From the NCBI GenBank assembly GCA_040385525.1, contig JAZKHE010000004.1:1-64000 (forward strand): a stretch of DNA of 64,000 bases, read 5' to 3'. Source of the DNA: JAZKHE01 sp040385525. Its GTDB lineage: Bacteria > Bacteroidota > Bacteroidia > UBA4408. Below the pieces are notes generated by a model, which worked only from the letters and a program-made list of their open reading frames with translations, had not been told where the DNA came from and ran no database searches. Each line of letters opens with the position of its first letter. Position 1 is the first letter of the stretch. Shown here piece by piece: positions 63,261 to 64,000 of the stretch. Made by a program: the position numbers and the translations under genes.

Positions 63261-64000
63261 TTAACTTTTATTCATCCTTACTATTCTTGGCGTAAACGAG
63301 CCTTCAACATTAACGAGGCCGGATTGATTACTCATAACTGTTTCAATATCTTTATAAGCTAATGAAGATTCTTGGACACTACCACCAATTAATTTAACCT
63401 TGTGTTGATCAAGAGTTACGTTCATTTGTGATTTTGTTATTTTTTCACTTGCTTCTCTTCTCGACATTTTTCTTCCAGCTCCATGTGAAGCAGAGTTCAA
63501 TGAACCTGAAGCTCCAACACCACTAACAATATAGCCTTTACTCGTCATACTACCCGGAATGATCCCCAATTCACCTTTAGCAGCAGGGGTAGCTCCTTTT
63601 CTGTGCACTATTAATTCTTGCCCATCGTGGATTTCTTTCCATGCAAAATTGTGATGGTTTTCAACTTTACAAATGGCTTTTAAACCCATAAAACGTTCTA
63701 GATTATTATGAATTACATCGTGGCAAGCTTTAGCATAGTCGCCTGCTAAATTCATCGATAACCAATATTCTTGGCCAGCTTCGTCATCCATACTCAACCA
63801 TGCCATAGAACGCATTTCTTTTGGAAGTTTACATTTTTCCATTGCAATTTTTGTGTAAATACCTGCAATAGTAGCTCCCATTCCTCTAGACCCGCTGTGC
63901 GATAATAAGCCAATGTATTTCCCTGCAGCAATTCCTAAAGCGTTATTTTCATTTATTTCCACATCACCAAATTCAACAAAATGATTTCCTGTACCCGAAG
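63261..64000 (-). CDS. rtcB: RNA-splicing ligase RtcB, 5' end cut by window edge
   Basis: C-terminal 246 residues of an RtcB ligase, which joins RNA 2',3'-cyclic phosphate or 3'-phosphate to 5'-OH ends using GTP and Mn2+. Visible motifs are GTGNHFVEFGD at the window edge (metal-binding His), LLSHSGSRGMG, ENHHNFAW, HRKGATPAAKGELGIIPGSM and SHGAGRKMSRREA, which carries the histidine that is guanylated in the family. The reading frame stays open to the edge, so the true start is outside. The ending FTPRIVRMNKS, together with the adjacent prfH, fits the PrfH-linked RtcB2 group. Confidence 0.93.
   Translation of the reverse strand, partial: SGTGNHFVEFGDVEINENNALGIAAGKYIGLLSHSGSRGMGATIAGIYTKIAMEKCKLPKEMRSMAWLSMDDEAGQEYWLSMNLAGDYAKACHDVIHNNLERFMGLKAICKVENHHNFAWKEIHDGQELIVHRKGATPAAKGELGIIPGSMTSKGYIVSGVGASGSLNSASHGAGRKMSRREASEKITKSQMNVTLDQHKVKLIGGSVQESSLAYKDIETVMSNQSGLVNVEGSFTPRIVRMNKS

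Overview
This 64 kb window is a chromosomal segment of an AT-rich member of the Bacteroidota, most likely of Flavobacteriales type. The evidence is seen directly: many exported proteins end in type IX secretion (T9SS) type A C-terminal sorting domains; promoters carry the Bacteroidota -7 box TAnnTTTG with an upstream TTG; purine-rich Shine-Dalgarno sites are mostly absent; and family markers such as ribosomal protein THX, DUF4442 and the fused 2-oxoacid dehydrogenase E1 are present. No tRNA, rRNA or CRISPR array is complete in the window.

Layout. (1) From 1 to 8.6 kb is a surface-polysaccharide locus. A leftward operon (rfbF, rfbG, a 3,5-epimerase, a sugar C-methyltransferase and a reductase cut by the window edge) predicts a CDP-linked, C-methyl-branched 6-deoxyhexose. 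A rightward operon has a GT2 transferase, an epimerase, a GT39-like membrane transferase and a HAD phosphatase. (2) From 8.6 to 18.6 kb are exported proteins: a T9SS protein, a T9SS M43 metalloprotease, a PorE-like TPR/PD40/OmpA protein, a DUF4442 protein and three Ser/Thr-rich lipoproteins, then ribosomal protein THX. (3) From 18.6 to 26.2 kb is a second glycan operon, read leftward: an unknown protein, wecB, two glycosyltransferases, an epimerase, an O-antigen ligase/polymerase and an SGNH hydrolase. (4) From 26.3 to 31.5 kb is housekeeping: rarA, a small membrane protein, and kdsA-SDR-aminotransferase joined by overlapping TAATG junctions. (5) From 31.8 to 45.8 kb are four large T9SS cargo genes, all leftward. 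Two share a conserved promoter and 5' leader, and one carries a PHP-type metallohydrolase domain. (6) From 45.8 to 50.3 kb is a repeat-rich stretch with an alpha/beta hydrolase, a SpoIIE-type phosphatase, a 16-residue-repeat protein, a barrel-like lipoprotein, a NUDIX protein and an unlisted 51-residue Cys-rich membrane protein. (7) From 50.5 to 60.2 kb, rightward, are fused E1, an LRR-OmpA protein, a T9SS beta-propeller protein, a MORN/trypsin fusion, a Tet-type MFS transporter and a lipoprotein. (8) From 60.3 to 64 kb, leftward, is an RNA-repair and ribosome-rescue operon: rtcB (cut by the edge), prfH and an unusual ClpB-like AAA+ domain fused to an FtsH-type M41 peptidase. It ends next to what looks like a 3' fragment of tRNA-Asp plus its terminator.

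The most interesting candidate system is the last one. RtcB ligates broken RNA and PrfH is a release-factor homologue known to pair with RtcB. The third gene would add an unfoldase-protease to the same transcription unit. The tRNA-Asp fragment suggests the operon may sit on an integrated island whose other end lies beyond the window. Second-tier signals are the twin 5' leaders at 41.5 and 44.4 kb and a 200-bp structured repeat present twice around 46-48.6 kb. All functions are inferred from reading the sequence; no database search was run.
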